This document shows, in pieces, positions 23,021-31,851 of a DNA stretch of 36,046 nucleotides (positions are counted from its first letter, which is position 1; each line of letters starts with the position of its first letter). The notes below the pieces were generated by a model that was given only the letters and a program-made list of their open reading frames with translations, had not been told where the DNA came from and searched no databases. This DNA comes from an uncultured Pseudomonadota bacterium. GTDB lineage: Bacteria > Pseudomonadota > Gammaproteobacteria > Steroidobacterales > Steroidobacteraceae. The DNA is taken from assembly GCA_903839465.1 (NCBI GenBank), contig CAIMCI010000012.1:1-36046 (forward strand), written 5' to 3'. Both the position numbers and the translations under genes were made by a program.

Positions 23021-24370
23021 TCAGCGCGGCGACGCCTCGAGCATCTGCAGTCCGGTTGCCCGGCGGTGCATGAAGCCCTTCCAGAGCGTGATATTCCCGG
23101 TGCCCGGGCTGTAGGCCTCATAACCCCAGGCGTTCTTCTCCGGCCATTCCCCCTTGGCGGAATCGGCAACGGCAACGTGAAGGTACTCCGCCCGGCTCCT
23201 GTCGTCGCGCAGGTAAAGATCGAGGAAGGCCGTAATGAAGTGGGCGTTGATGCCCATGATCCGATCCTTGCGCCAGACCGGGTCCTCGAACCACTCGACG
23301 TCCCACAGCGTCCCGCGCATCGAGGACGGCGTCGGCCCGAGGCCCAGCGCGTGACCCGCTCCCCGGTAGGTCAGCAGGTACCGCTGAACGTTGACGGCCT
23401 GATCGAAGAACGTCCGTGCGCCCGTCTCGTAGTTGACGGTCCGGTCGTCGTCACCGGATATCAGCAGCAGCGGGCAGTGCAGTTCCGCCAGTCCCTGCGG
23501 ACCCCAGGCGTTTAAGGGCGCGCCACCGACCGGGGATATACCGATCACGGCCCGGATCGGCGCCACGTGCACCAGCGATTGCTTGGCCGCCCCGCGCCCA
23601 TAGGGCACCATCAGGCCGCCCGGCACGTAGCCCATGACCGGACCGGCGGGATCGAGCGGTGCGCCGGCCGCGGTCAACACGCCGTAACCACCCATCGAGT
23701 AGCCGATCAGGGCCACGCGCTCGGGGTCGATCAGCTGCTCCGATCCGAGTCTCTCGATGAGCTGCTTGGTGACGAAGGCCACGTCCAGCGGCCGGTTGAG
23801 CAACGGGTCGAGGATGTTCTGCGGCTTCGCGATCGAGGCATCCTCGTGGCGGATCGCGGCCACGACGTAGCCCTTGGAGGCGAGGTTCTCTCCCAGCCAG
23901 GCGAGCGCCGCCGTGGCATTGCTGAAGCCATGCGAGATGACCACGAGCGGCAGGCGGCTGCCGTCCGGACGGGCGTTGAGGAGGGCGACGCCCTGCAGGG
24001 AGAACTCCGCCGGCGGCTTGTCGCCGGGCGACGGCAGGCTGGCGCGGTAGGTGACCGGCTTCTGGCCTCCCGCCGCCAGGGCCGGATACCAGACATCGAC
24101 GGCGAGCGGCCGGTCGCGCAGCGGCGCTTCATTCCGCTTGGCATCGAACTCGAGAACCGCCGGCCGGCCCGGATCGACCAGAGCGATGTGCCGAAGGCCG
24201 ACCGGGAACTTGCCGGGTGCCGACAGCTCCGGGGCATCGATCCCGAACGGGTTCGCCAGCCTCGCCGCGAACGCGGACGGCACGGCGACCACCAGGGTCA
24301 AGAGCAGTCCCACCGAGGAGCGGCCAACGAACCGGATTCCGCAGACAATCGAAAACAGGAAGTCCCGCAT
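23021..24370 (-). CDS. Exported alpha/beta hydrolase (PAF-acetylhydrolase/dienelactone-hydrolase-like)
   Basis: This is a 449-aa serine hydrolase with an N-terminal signal (SSVGLLLTLVVAVPSAFAA). The alpha/beta fold shows the oxyanion strand LPLVVISHGFSN, the nucleophile elbow ALIGYSMGGYG (Ser in GYSMGG), the acid in LLLISGDDDRTVNYE and the His in YRGAGHALGLG. RPLAVDVWYPA near the N-terminus is typical of predicted dienelactone hydrolase/PAF-acetylhydrolase-like proteins. It probably cleaves an ester or short-acyl lipid in the periplasm. GGAG lies 9 bases before ATG 24370. It is divergent from the ABC ATPase gene with a short (137-base) gap. The exact substrate is unknown. Confidence 0.85.
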   Translation of the reverse strand: MRDFLFSIVCGIRFVGRSSVGLLLTLVVAVPSAFAARLANPFGIDAPELSAPGKFPVGLRHIALVDPGRPAVLEFDAKRNEAPLRDRPLAVDVWYPALAAGGQKPVTYRASLPSPGDKPPAEFSLQGVALLNARPDGSRLPLVVISHGFSNATAALAWLGENLASKGYVVAAIRHEDASIAKPQNILDPLLNRPLDVAFVTKQLIERLGSEQLIDPERVALIGYSMGGYGVLTAAGAPLDPAGPVMGYVPGGLMVPYGRGAAKQSLVHVAPIRAVIGISPVGGAPLNAWGPQGLAELHCPLLLISGDDDRTVNYETGARTFFDQAVNVQRYLLTYRGAGHALGLGPTPSSMRGTLWDVEWFEDPVWRKDRIMGINAHFITAFLDLYLRDDRSRAEYLHVAVADSAKGEWPEKNAWGYEAYSPGTGNITLWKGFMHRRATGLQMLEASPR

Positions 24371-24507
24371 AGAGAACCGCTCCGGCTGGCATCGGTAAAC
24401 AGTTGAGCCCGGAACGGAGTCTAGTACGATGCCGGCAATCCGTCAGCCGACCCGACCACGCCGTTGCGGCCAGCCTTGCCGGGCCCGGCCCGGGCAATGA
24501 GAACGCA

Positions 24508-26037
24508 ATGCCAGACACCTCGCCGCCCCATCGCCGACGCCGGAACGCGAGTCCGCAACGGCCGGCGGTACCGTTCGGCATCGGCGTGCGCCTGCAGTCG
24601 GCATCGATGGTGCTGTCCGGTCACCCCGTCCTGCGCTCGGTGGATCTGCATCTGGCACCGGGGTCCCGTTCCCTGCTGGTCGGCCCGAACGGCGCGGGGA
24701 AGTCGGAACTGCTGAAACTGCTGGCCGCCCAGCGCTGGCCGACGCCCGTGGGCCGGCCAAGCCGTCACTACCACGACGCGGCCGGGGCGCCACTCCCGCT
24801 GCCGGATATCCTGCCGCGCCTCCAGCTCGTCAGCGCCGAACAGCAGGACCGCTACGAGCGCTACGGATGGAATTTTTCGGTGGCCACGGTCATCGGTACG
24901 GGCTGTCGTGGCCTGGTCGCGCCGCTGACGCCCCTGACGGTCAACGAACGCCACGTCGTCGCGGAATGCATCGAGACCTGCGGCCTCGGCGCGTTTCGAG
25001 GCCGGCGGTTTCTCGGCCTCTCCTACGGCGAGCGGCGTCTCGTCCTGATCGCGCGCGCGCTGGCCGCCCGTCCAGCCCTACTCCTGCTCGACGAGGTCTA
25101 TAACGGGCTCGACGGGGCGAACAGATCCCGGGTCGACGCGCTAATCGCCGGCCTCTGCCGCTCCGGCGTCACCCTCGTCGTCTCGGCGCACCGGGCCCAC
25201 GATGCGCACCCGGACCTCGACCGGGCCATCGCGCTGGAAGCCGGTGAAGTGGCCTATTGCGGCGCGCGCGTCCGGCTGCCCGGCAGGTGGCGCCGCCTGA
25301 TCGAGCCTGTGCGCCCGGCGGCAGCGACGCCCGACAAGGCAACGCGCGCCGCTGCCGGAGAGGAGCCACTGGTCGAGCTGGTCGACGTCACTGTCTTTCA
25401 GGAGCAGCACCGCGTGCTGCAGCGACTGTCCTGGCGGGTCGCTGCGGGTCAGCACTGGGCCGTCGTCGGCCGCAACGGGTCCGGCAAGACCACGCTGCTG
25501 GAACTGCTGCATGGACATCGCCACCCCGCCGCCGGCGGCCAGCTGATCCGCCGCGGTCACGGTCGGCACGACCCGATCGAGGCCTGGCAGCGGCGCGTGC
25601 GCTACTCCGGACCCGATCTTCACAACGAGGTGCGAAGCTGTGGCACCCTGCTCGACGTCGCCCTCCACGGACTGCCGGAACTGCGTCGTCTCGGGTCGGT
25701 CGCCTCACCAGCGCAGCGCCGCGCCGCGCGCCTCGCGGTCGAGGCGGTCGGCATCGCGGCCCTTGCACGACACGGCGCGCGCGAGGTCTCCTACGGCGAA
25801 CTTCGCCTCGCGCTGCTTGCGCGGGCCTTGATCGGCAAACCGGAGGCGCTGTTGCTCGACGAGCCGCTGACCGGCCTCGACACGACCATGCGACGGCGCA
25901 TGACCGATGCCCTGCAGTCGGCCCAGGCCCGGGGCATCCAGCTGATCATCGCCATTCACGAGATCGAGGACATGCTGCCGTGCATCTCCCACGTCCTTAC
26001 TCTGCCGGATGCCACGCAGGCATCGCGTCACCCATGA
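24508..26037 (+). CDS. Tandem ABC ATPase (ModF/PhrA-like)
   Basis: This is a soluble protein of 509 aa with two ABC nucleotide-binding domains. Domain 1 has Walker A GPNGAGKS (59-66), signature LSYGERRLVLIARAL and Walker B LLLLDEVYNGLD. Domain 2 has Walker A GRNGSGKT, signature VSYGELRLALLARAL, Walker B LLLDEPLTGLD and H-loop IAIHEIED. The arrangement and length match E. coli ModF, linked to molybdate transport genes but of unclear function. No permease or binding protein is nearby. The ribosome site before ATG 24508 is weak, and an upstream ATG (24403) is open but would add 35 residues with no family match. An amidohydrolase gene follows 25 bases later. Confidence 0.84.
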   Translation: MPDTSPPHRRRRNASPQRPAVPFGIGVRLQSASMVLSGHPVLRSVDLHLAPGSRSLLVGPNGAGKSELLKLLAAQRWPTPVGRPSRHYHDAAGAPLPLPDILPRLQLVSAEQQDRYERYGWNFSVATVIGTGCRGLVAPLTPLTVNERHVVAECIETCGLGAFRGRRFLGLSYGERRLVLIARALAARPALLLLDEVYNGLDGANRSRVDALIAGLCRSGVTLVVSAHRAHDAHPDLDRAIALEAGEVAYCGARVRLPGRWRRLIEPVRPAAATPDKATRAAAGEEPLVELVDVTVFQEQHRVLQRLSWRVAAGQHWAVVGRNGSGKTTLLELLHGHRHPAAGGQLIRRGHGRHDPIEAWQRRVRYSGPDLHNEVRSCGTLLDVALHGLPELRRLGSVASPAQRRAARLAVEAVGIAALARHGAREVSYGELRLALLARALIGKPEALLLDEPLTGLDTTMRRRMTDALQSAQARGIQLIIAIHEIEDMLPCISHVLTLPDATQASRHP

Positions 26038-26062
26038 CGTCCTTCCAGCCGTCGGAGCGCCA

Positions 26063-28156
26063 ATGACCCGTTCTTCAGTCCCTTCCCTGCTGGCCGCACT
26101 CGCCATCTGCGCCACCGTGCCCGTCAACGCCGGCGTCACGGCCGACGTCCTCCTGACCCACGGCAAGCTGTACACGGCCGACGGCAACCGGTCGTTTGCG
26201 ACTGCAATGGCGATCAAGGGCGGCGACATCATCTATGTCGGCGACGAGCGGATCGCCCGATCGTTCGCCGGTCCCGGCACCAGGACCCGGGACCTTCACG
26301 GTGCAACCGTCCTGCCGGGCCTGATCGACTCCCACATCCATGTCACGGACTCGCTGCAGCCCGTCGGGTGCGATCTCGACAATGCGACGCTGTCGCTCGC
26401 GGAACTGACGGCGTTCATCCGCGGCTGCATCCGCAGGTACCACACCCCCCCGGGACAGTGGGTGAGCGTACGGCAGTGGAACTACGCCAACGGCAACACG
26501 CCCGACGACGGGCATCCGACCCTGCGCGCGGCCCTCGATGCCGCCTCGATGAGGCATCCGATCCATCTGCTCGGCAGCGATGGCCATCATGGAGCGTTCA
26601 ACAGCCTCGCGCTCGCCGGAGCGCGCAACGACCAGGGGAAGGTGGTCGGCCTTTCCGCACGGACGCTCGATACCGATTTCGCCGCGAGCAGGCCGATGGT
26701 CGGCGTGGATGCGACCGGTGAGCCGGACGGCGCGGTCAACGAGACGCTGCAGTACGCCATCGACGGCCCGGACGAGTACGCCCAGGAGCGCGAGGACTTC
26801 AGGCACGTCATGGCCAATCCCGTCGCGGTCGTACGGCACCTGAACGCCGCCGGCATCACCGGCGCGCTCGACGCCTCGGTAGTCGGTTCAAGACTGCCGT
26901 TCTACGACCGTGTCCTCGAGCGGAGCCAACTCACCTTCAGGACCGTCATTGCCCAGTTCTACGAGCCGGCTCGGTTCCGCCGGGACGACGGCAGCATCGA
27001 CCTCGCGGCGATGGTCGAGCGGGCGCAAGCTGTCAGGAAGCATTTCGAACCGTCGGGCCTTGTTCGGGCCGATACCGTCAAGCTGTATGCCGACGGCGGC
27101 CTGGAAGGCAATCCGCTCAGTGCGCCGCCGACCTTGCCGAATGCGGCGGTGCTGCGACCGTATCTCCAGCCTCGGTTCGCTACCGGTCCGGAGGGCTACC
27201 CCGTCGCCGTCGGTTACGTCGACACCGGCTCCGAGACGTGCGCCAAGGCGCGCGCCAACCCGCCGCGCACCGCCACGGAGCGCGCCGAGTTCGTGGCCCG
27301 CGAGGGATACCATCCCGGCCAGTGCGCGATCTCCGACGGTGCGCTGTACCAGCCACCGGAGGTAATGAACGCCTTCGTCCGGGCCTTCCACCGCGAGGGA
27401 TTCGCCCTTCATATCCACGTCATCGGCGACCGCGGAGCGCGCGCCGCGATCGACGCCATCGAGGCGGCACGAAGCGCGGGGGGCCCGGATCTTCACCGCG
27501 ACGGTCTTGCCCATCTTGAACTGGCGCATCCCGACGATATCGCCCGCATTGGAAAGGACAAACTCTACGTGGCGTTCACCTATGCCTGGGCGTACGTCGA
27601 TCCGGAAGGCGACCAGGCCGTCATACCGTTTATCGACCGGACTGCCGCCCCGACCGGCAGCCTTCATTCCCCGCAGAATTACTTTGACCGCTACGCCTAC
27701 CCGACCCGCGACGTCCTTGCGGCCGGTGGCATTCCGGTTGGTGGGTCGGATGCGCCGGTTGAGACCCGCGACCCGAGGCCGTTCGTCAACGTGGCCCGCG
27801 CCGTGAGTCGCAGCGTTCCGGGCGGCACCGCCCTCAATCCGGCGCAGTCGATATCGCTCCTGGACGCCGTCGACTCCTACACGATCAGTGGCGCCCGATT
27901 TCTGGGCTGGGGAGACGTCGCCGGCTCGCTGGAGGCCGGCAAATCAGCCGATTTTGTCATCATCGACCGGGACATCTTCGCGCTCGGTGATCGCGCCGAC
28001 TTTGGCAGCATCGAACAGACCCGGGTCGTCGAGACGTGGTTCGGGGGCAAGCGGGTATACGGGCGCAGCGGCCCTCCGCCGGCGCGCGAGAACGCGCCGG
28101 TCCGGACGGCCCCGGCCGAAGCCGCTGCAGCCCGAACGCAACCGCCTGCGAGATGA
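26063..28156 (+). CDS. Exported amidohydrolase (YtcJ/NfdA type)
   Basis: This is a 697-aa metal-dependent hydrolase of the amidohydrolase superfamily (Amidohydro_3), with a signal peptide (LLAALAICATVPVNA). It shows the entry strand ATVLPGLIDSHIHVTD with His91 and His93 as metal ligands, VKLYADGGLEGNP with the lysine of the bridging site, FALHIHVIGDRGARAAIDAIE (His pair), LAHLELAHPDD, and the catalytic Asp in GGSDAPVETRDP. YtcJ-type enzymes act on N-acyl or formamide substrates. The insert with CAKARANPPRTATERAE (Cys) is longer than usual. ATG 26063 has GGAG five bases upstream; the frame upstream overlaps the ABC gene. It is likely cotranscribed with the ABC ATPase. Confidence 0.88.
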   Translation: MTRSSVPSLLAALAICATVPVNAGVTADVLLTHGKLYTADGNRSFATAMAIKGGDIIYVGDERIARSFAGPGTRTRDLHGATVLPGLIDSHIHVTDSLQPVGCDLDNATLSLAELTAFIRGCIRRYHTPPGQWVSVRQWNYANGNTPDDGHPTLRAALDAASMRHPIHLLGSDGHHGAFNSLALAGARNDQGKVVGLSARTLDTDFAASRPMVGVDATGEPDGAVNETLQYAIDGPDEYAQEREDFRHVMANPVAVVRHLNAAGITGALDASVVGSRLPFYDRVLERSQLTFRTVIAQFYEPARFRRDDGSIDLAAMVERAQAVRKHFEPSGLVRADTVKLYADGGLEGNPLSAPPTLPNAAVLRPYLQPRFATGPEGYPVAVGYVDTGSETCAKARANPPRTATERAEFVAREGYHPGQCAISDGALYQPPEVMNAFVRAFHREGFALHIHVIGDRGARAAIDAIEAARSAGGPDLHRDGLAHLELAHPDDIARIGKDKLYVAFTYAWAYVDPEGDQAVIPFIDRTAAPTGSLHSPQNYFDRYAYPTRDVLAAGGIPVGGSDAPVETRDPRPFVNVARAVSRSVPGGTALNPAQSISLLDAVDSYTISGARFLGWGDVAGSLEAGKSADFVIIDRDIFALGDRADFGSIEQTRVVETWFGGKRVYGRSGPPPARENAPVRTAPAEAAAARTQPPAR

Positions 28157-28293
28157 GTGATCCGGATCCCGGTGCCACAGCCGCGCACCAGGTTCACGAC
28201 CGGCCCGCAACGGGCGCCTTCGGCTCCGCGTCCGGTCGCGCCGCTTGCACTCACGCAGGGCCCGTCGTGCCCGGCGCCGAAGCTCGTTGGGTG
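28157..28293. other. Convergent intergenic stretch without recognisable features
   Basis: These 137 bases lie between the convergent amidohydrolase and GGDEF/EAL genes. I see no strong hairpin with a T-tract and no supported small gene. Confidence 0.5.
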
Positions 28294-30681
28294 CTATCCC
28301 ACCCGCGCAAGGTCCGGGACGTCACCGTCCTGGCGGGGAACGCGGGGTGTGGTCTCGGCCCGGCGCCGTACCCACGCCTCGAACTCCGCGGCCGCAACGG
28401 GTGCGCTCACCAGGTAGCCCTGTGCGTAATCGCAGCCGAGCTCACCGAGGATGGCGAGTTCGCCGAGTTCCTCCACGCCTTCCGCAACGACCGTCAAACC
28501 CAGGCCGTGGGCGAGTTCGGCGGTCGACCGGACGATCGTCTGCAACTGGCGGTCGGCGTCGACCCGGCTGATGAATGCGCGGTCGATCTTGAGTTCGTCG
28601 ACCGGCAGGTCGCGCAGGTAGGCGAGAGACGAGTAGCCGGTTCCGTAGTCGTCGATGGACAACGGATGACCGCGTTCCGCGAGCATCGCCAGTGTCTCCC
28701 GGGCACGCCTTGGGTCATCCATCACGCCGCTCTCGGTCACCTCGATCCGCAGGCACTCGGCGGGAATTCCAGCGGTGCTGCAGGCCTCGGAGACAAAATC
28801 GGCAATCCCATCCGACATGAAATCCCGGGTAGACAGGTTGATCGCCACCTGGATTGAAAGCCCGCTTGCGCGCCAGAGCGCTTGCTGGCGCGCCACGTCG
28901 CGCAGTACCCACCGTGTCAGAACACGGATATAGCCAGTCCTTTCGGCAAATGGAATGAAGAGCCCTGGGGGAACCCGGCCACGGACCGGATGCCGCCAGC
29001 GAAGGAGCGCCTCGGCACCGGTCACCTCGCCGGTCGCCAGATTGAGCTTTGGCTGATAGAACATCTCGAGCTCATCCCGGTCGACCGCCCGCTGCAGCTC
29101 ACTCAGCAGCGTGAGCTGATCATCGCGGACCTCATCGGTCGTGGCGTCGAATATTGCGAACCCGGTGCGAGTGGTCTTGGCCGTATGCATGGCGACATCG
29201 GCCTGGCGCAGAAGCTGTTCGGAGGTCGGGCCGTGCGGCGGGAACTGGGCCAGACCCACGCTCGCGCGCACATCGACCGCCTGGCCACGCGTCTGGTACG
29301 ACTCCTCGAATACGCCCGCGATTCCCGAGGTGACGGCGCCGACATCGCAGTCACCGGCAAACAGCGCCGCGAATTCATCCCCGCCGAGGCGAGCGACGCA
29401 GCTCGCGCCATCCAGTGCGCCCAGCAGCCGGCTCCCGACCTGCACCAGGATCTCGTCGCCGGCGGCGTAGCCGAGCACGTCGTTGACGCTCCTGAACCGA
29501 TCAAGCCCCACGACGAAGACGAAGACCGTGGTCGGTCCTCCGGTGCCATCGACCATCGCCGACTGCAGCGACTGGATCAGCCGGACCCGGTTGGGCAGGC
29601 CGGTCAGGGCGTCCTCGTAGGCCAGACTGAGGATGCGGTGTTCCCGGTCTCGAATGCCTTCCCTGAGATGGTTGAGGCCGTCCGCGACGGCACCGAGCTC
29701 ACCGCCGACCGCCTTCGGGGTCACCAGCGGCGTGTCGTAGTCGCCGCGCGTGATGCCGCGCATGGCGACCAGCAGTTCCTCAAGCGGCCTCGTGATGCCC
29801 CTTGCCAGAAGCACGCTGATCAGGGCCAGAACCGCCAACGCGACGAGGCCCAGCATCAGCAGCAGATTGCGCACGTCGAAAAAATACTTCAGGGCCGGAA
29901 CCAGCGGCCGTTCAATGACGCAGATCAGTGAACCCGGCCGCTGTTGATTCAGGTCTATCACGGCGCCCTGATGCGGACCGTCGTCCATCTCCGCGGTCCA
30001 GGTTCCCTGCCGCCTGGCTCCGCCATGGCTGAGGATGGAAAAATTCCCGTCACGAGCCCGATAGGTGGAGGCAATGACACGCGGCCCGGCTTCGCCGTTC
30101 GAGATGAAGGTGACATTGAGGTTCGTCAGGTGCTGCAGTTCCTTTGCCATCGCCTCATCGAGCGGGAAGAACAGGACCACCCAACCAACGATAACCGGTG
30201 ACCGAACCGGCGCCGGCACCATCTGGTAGGCCTGACCCCCGACCACGACCGGCTGCAGCGGCCTTTTGCCATTGCCCTGGATGAAGTCCGCCAGCGTAGT
30301 CGGCACGTCATGGCCCAGCCCGCCCAGGGTCCCGGCGACGGAGTCACCGCGCGTGTCCAGGAACACGGCGCCCTTGGCACCGATTCGCACGGAGATATTC
30401 TCCAGGGCCGATTCGAGCGTGCTCGTGTCGCCGCTGGCGACCGCTTCCCGGAACGCAAAATCAGCGACCAGTCCCTTCGCCGCCTGGCCGCGCTGCTCGG
30501 CGTTCTGCTCGAGCAGCCGCAGAAACACCCGTCGGGCGACCGTGAGTTCGTCCGCCACCTTCAACTTTGCCGAGTCGTAGCTGGCCAGGCTGACGACCAG
30601 AACCGTCGCGACCTGGACGACGAAGAACAGCGCGATGAACGATGCCGCAATCCTCGTCCGGAGTGTCCAGGCGCTTTTCAT
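28294..30681 (-). CDS. Membrane GGDEF/EAL c-di-GMP protein
   Basis: This 795-aa protein has TM1 at about 11-33, a periplasmic sensor of roughly 235 residues, TM2 at 272-294, HAMP at 295-345, GGDEF at 350-515 and EAL at 525-775. The GGDEF signature RLGGDEF (433-437) is present, but the upstream metal-binding Asp of the DxDxF strand is Gly392 (VVGLDRFRSVND). No RxxD inhibitory site is seen. The EAL domain keeps YQPKL, Glu557 (AEALLRW), NLS, EVTES, DDYGTGYSSL, LKIDRAFI, VAEGVE and the QGY glutamine, so it should degrade c-di-GMP. It is the last gene of a three-gene operon: its ATG overlaps the stop of the cupredoxin-like gene (ATGA). The periplasmic sensor may read signals from the two exported upstream products (inference). 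Confidence 0.93.
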   Translation of the reverse strand: MKSAWTLRTRIAASFIALFFVVQVATVLVVSLASYDSAKLKVADELTVARRVFLRLLEQNAEQRGQAAKGLVADFAFREAVASGDTSTLESALENISVRIGAKGAVFLDTRGDSVAGTLGGLGHDVPTTLADFIQGNGKRPLQPVVVGGQAYQMVPAPVRSPVIVGWVVLFFPLDEAMAKELQHLTNLNVTFISNGEAGPRVIASTYRARDGNFSILSHGGARRQGTWTAEMDDGPHQGAVIDLNQQRPGSLICVIERPLVPALKYFFDVRNLLLMLGLVALAVLALISVLLARGITRPLEELLVAMRGITRGDYDTPLVTPKAVGGELGAVADGLNHLREGIRDREHRILSLAYEDALTGLPNRVRLIQSLQSAMVDGTGGPTTVFVFVVGLDRFRSVNDVLGYAAGDEILVQVGSRLLGALDGASCVARLGGDEFAALFAGDCDVGAVTSGIAGVFEESYQTRGQAVDVRASVGLAQFPPHGPTSEQLLRQADVAMHTAKTTRTGFAIFDATTDEVRDDQLTLLSELQRAVDRDELEMFYQPKLNLATGEVTGAEALLRWRHPVRGRVPPGLFIPFAERTGYIRVLTRWVLRDVARQQALWRASGLSIQVAINLSTRDFMSDGIADFVSEACSTAGIPAECLRIEVTESGVMDDPRRARETLAMLAERGHPLSIDDYGTGYSSLAYLRDLPVDELKIDRAFISRVDADRQLQTIVRSTAELAHGLGLTVVAEGVEELGELAILGELGCDYAQGYLVSAPVAAAEFEAWVRRRAETTPRVPRQDGDVPDLARVG

Positions 30682-31292
30682 TGGCCGGCGTTGCCCAGCG
30701 GGGATACCGGAAGGCGGACCTCGCGGGACACGGCATCCACGCCCGTCACGGCCATCGTCTGGGTCTGTGGTCCCGATTCCATTCCGGGGTACCAGGCAGC
30801 GAGTTCATAACTCGCCGGTCGGACGCCATGCAGGACCAGCACTCCGCCGGAATCGGTCTTGCCGAAGATTGGCGTGTCCACGACCGCGACCCAGGCAGCC
30901 ATGGCGTCGTGGATGTTGCACCCGAGGACCACAATCCCCTCGTGATCGAAGACCACCGGCGCCGGCGGCTTTCCGGCGTAGAGCTTGATCGTGAACGGCT
31001 TGGCCGGCGAAAACGAGTAGACGGAATGCCGAATCTGGTCGCTGTTTGGGAACGCAACGGCCGTTCCGACGGAGACTACGCTGATCTGCGGCGCGAACTG
31101 CTTGTTCTTCTGGTCGATGGTGACCTGCGCCGGCGCGCCCACGGCCGCGACGCCGGCGCCACGCAGGTAGACGACGGCCTCCGGCAAGGGATGGCCCGCC
31201 GCATCGCTGACCTTGACGGTGATATCAGCCGCCAGCGCCCGCGAGATGAAGGCCGCCGCAAGCACGACGAGCGGCAGGATGCGACTGGCCAT
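30678..31292 (-). CDS. Exported cupredoxin-like protein (methylamine-utilization-like)
   Basis: This is a 204-aa periplasmic protein. A signal peptide (ILPLVVLAAAFISRALA) precedes a cupredoxin-type beta sandwich. A complete type-1 copper ligand set is visible: His89 (QIRHSVYSF), Cys125, His128 and Met131 (GCNIHDAM). The C-terminal part (TDSGGVLVLHGVRPASYELAAWYPG) looks like a carboxypeptidase-regulatory/transthyretin-like extension. Similar proteins are often labelled methylamine-utilization proteins, but no other mau gene is here. The start ATG overlaps the stop of the truncated-globin gene (TAATG) and its own stop overlaps the GGDEF/EAL start. That points to strict co-expression and a joint role in redox or copper sensing. 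The function is not established. Confidence 0.82.
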   Translation of the reverse strand: MASRILPLVVLAAAFISRALAADITVKVSDAAGHPLPEAVVYLRGAGVAAVGAPAQVTIDQKNKQFAPQISVVSVGTAVAFPNSDQIRHSVYSFSPAKPFTIKLYAGKPPAPVVFDHEGIVVLGCNIHDAMAAWVAVVDTPIFGKTDSGGVLVLHGVRPASYELAAWYPGMESGPQTQTMAVTGVDAVSREVRLPVSPLGNAGQ

Positions 31293-31756
31293 TACGGAGC
31301 CCCCAGACCGGCGGAAGGTCTCTCGACGATTTCCCGCTCCATGGGTGCCAGGCGCGAGATCAGTTCGTTGCGCGCCGAGAGGCCCACTCCCGCCCTGCGC
31401 AACGCGTCCTGCAGAAGTTCAGTGAAGGCGAAGAATTCTCCCTGGGATATGCGCTGACCGGCGTGCACCTCTCGCATCGAATCTCCGGAGTAGCGGCACG
31501 CGCCGCCCGTCAGCTCACAGAGCTGTTCTGTGACGAGGGTCTTGATCCGGGGCAGATTGCTGCCGTGGAACGACCGGCCGGTTCGGGGGTCCGAAGCGGC
31601 ATGGTCGATAAGATCGGCTACCACCCGGCCGAGCACCGGCTCGCCTCCGATGCGGTCGTAGAGCGTCGGTTCAGCGGCAGCGAGACGACCACCAGACAAC
31701 GAGAGAACGCAGGCGACCAGCAGGGCCTGCGGCGTTCTCATCGTGATCACGGCCAT
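31292..31756 (-). CDS. Exported group 1 truncated hemoglobin
   Basis: This is a 154-aa protein with an N-terminal signal peptide (PQALLVACVLSLSGGRLAAA) followed by a 2-on-2 globin. The domain opens with TLYDRIGGEPVLGRVV, the usual truncated-hemoglobin start, and has FHGSNLPRIKTLVTEQLCELTGG, then MREVHAG with the proximal haem ligand His98, and FFAFTELLQDAL. Most truncated globins are cytoplasmic, so the signal peptide is unusual and implies O2, NO or redox chemistry in the periplasm. I prefer ATG 31756, with GGGGAAAGG upstream; ATG 31777 and 31741 are alternatives. It is the first gene of the operon with the cupredoxin-like and GGDEF/EAL genes, divergent from the DUF3034 gene. Confidence 0.87.
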   Translation of the reverse strand: MAVITMRTPQALLVACVLSLSGGRLAAAEPTLYDRIGGEPVLGRVVADLIDHAASDPRTGRSFHGSNLPRIKTLVTEQLCELTGGACRYSGDSMREVHAGQRISQGEFFAFTELLQDALRRAGVGLSARNELISRLAPMEREIVERPSAGLGAP

Positions 31757-31851
31757 CGCCTTTCCCCGGCCATCCATGGATGTAGAATGTTAGCCCCCAA
31801 TGGCGTCGTGCCGCGTTAAGTACCTCACAACCAATTACTTTCGAGGCGAAG

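Noticed and set aside
15585-31830. The 10-base sequence TACCTCACAA occurs upstream of both the sulfatase (minus strand, 15585-15594) and the DUF3034 gene (plus strand, 31821-31830).
   Set aside because: Two copies of a 10-mer in 36 kb can be chance; flanks differ and no dyad is formed.
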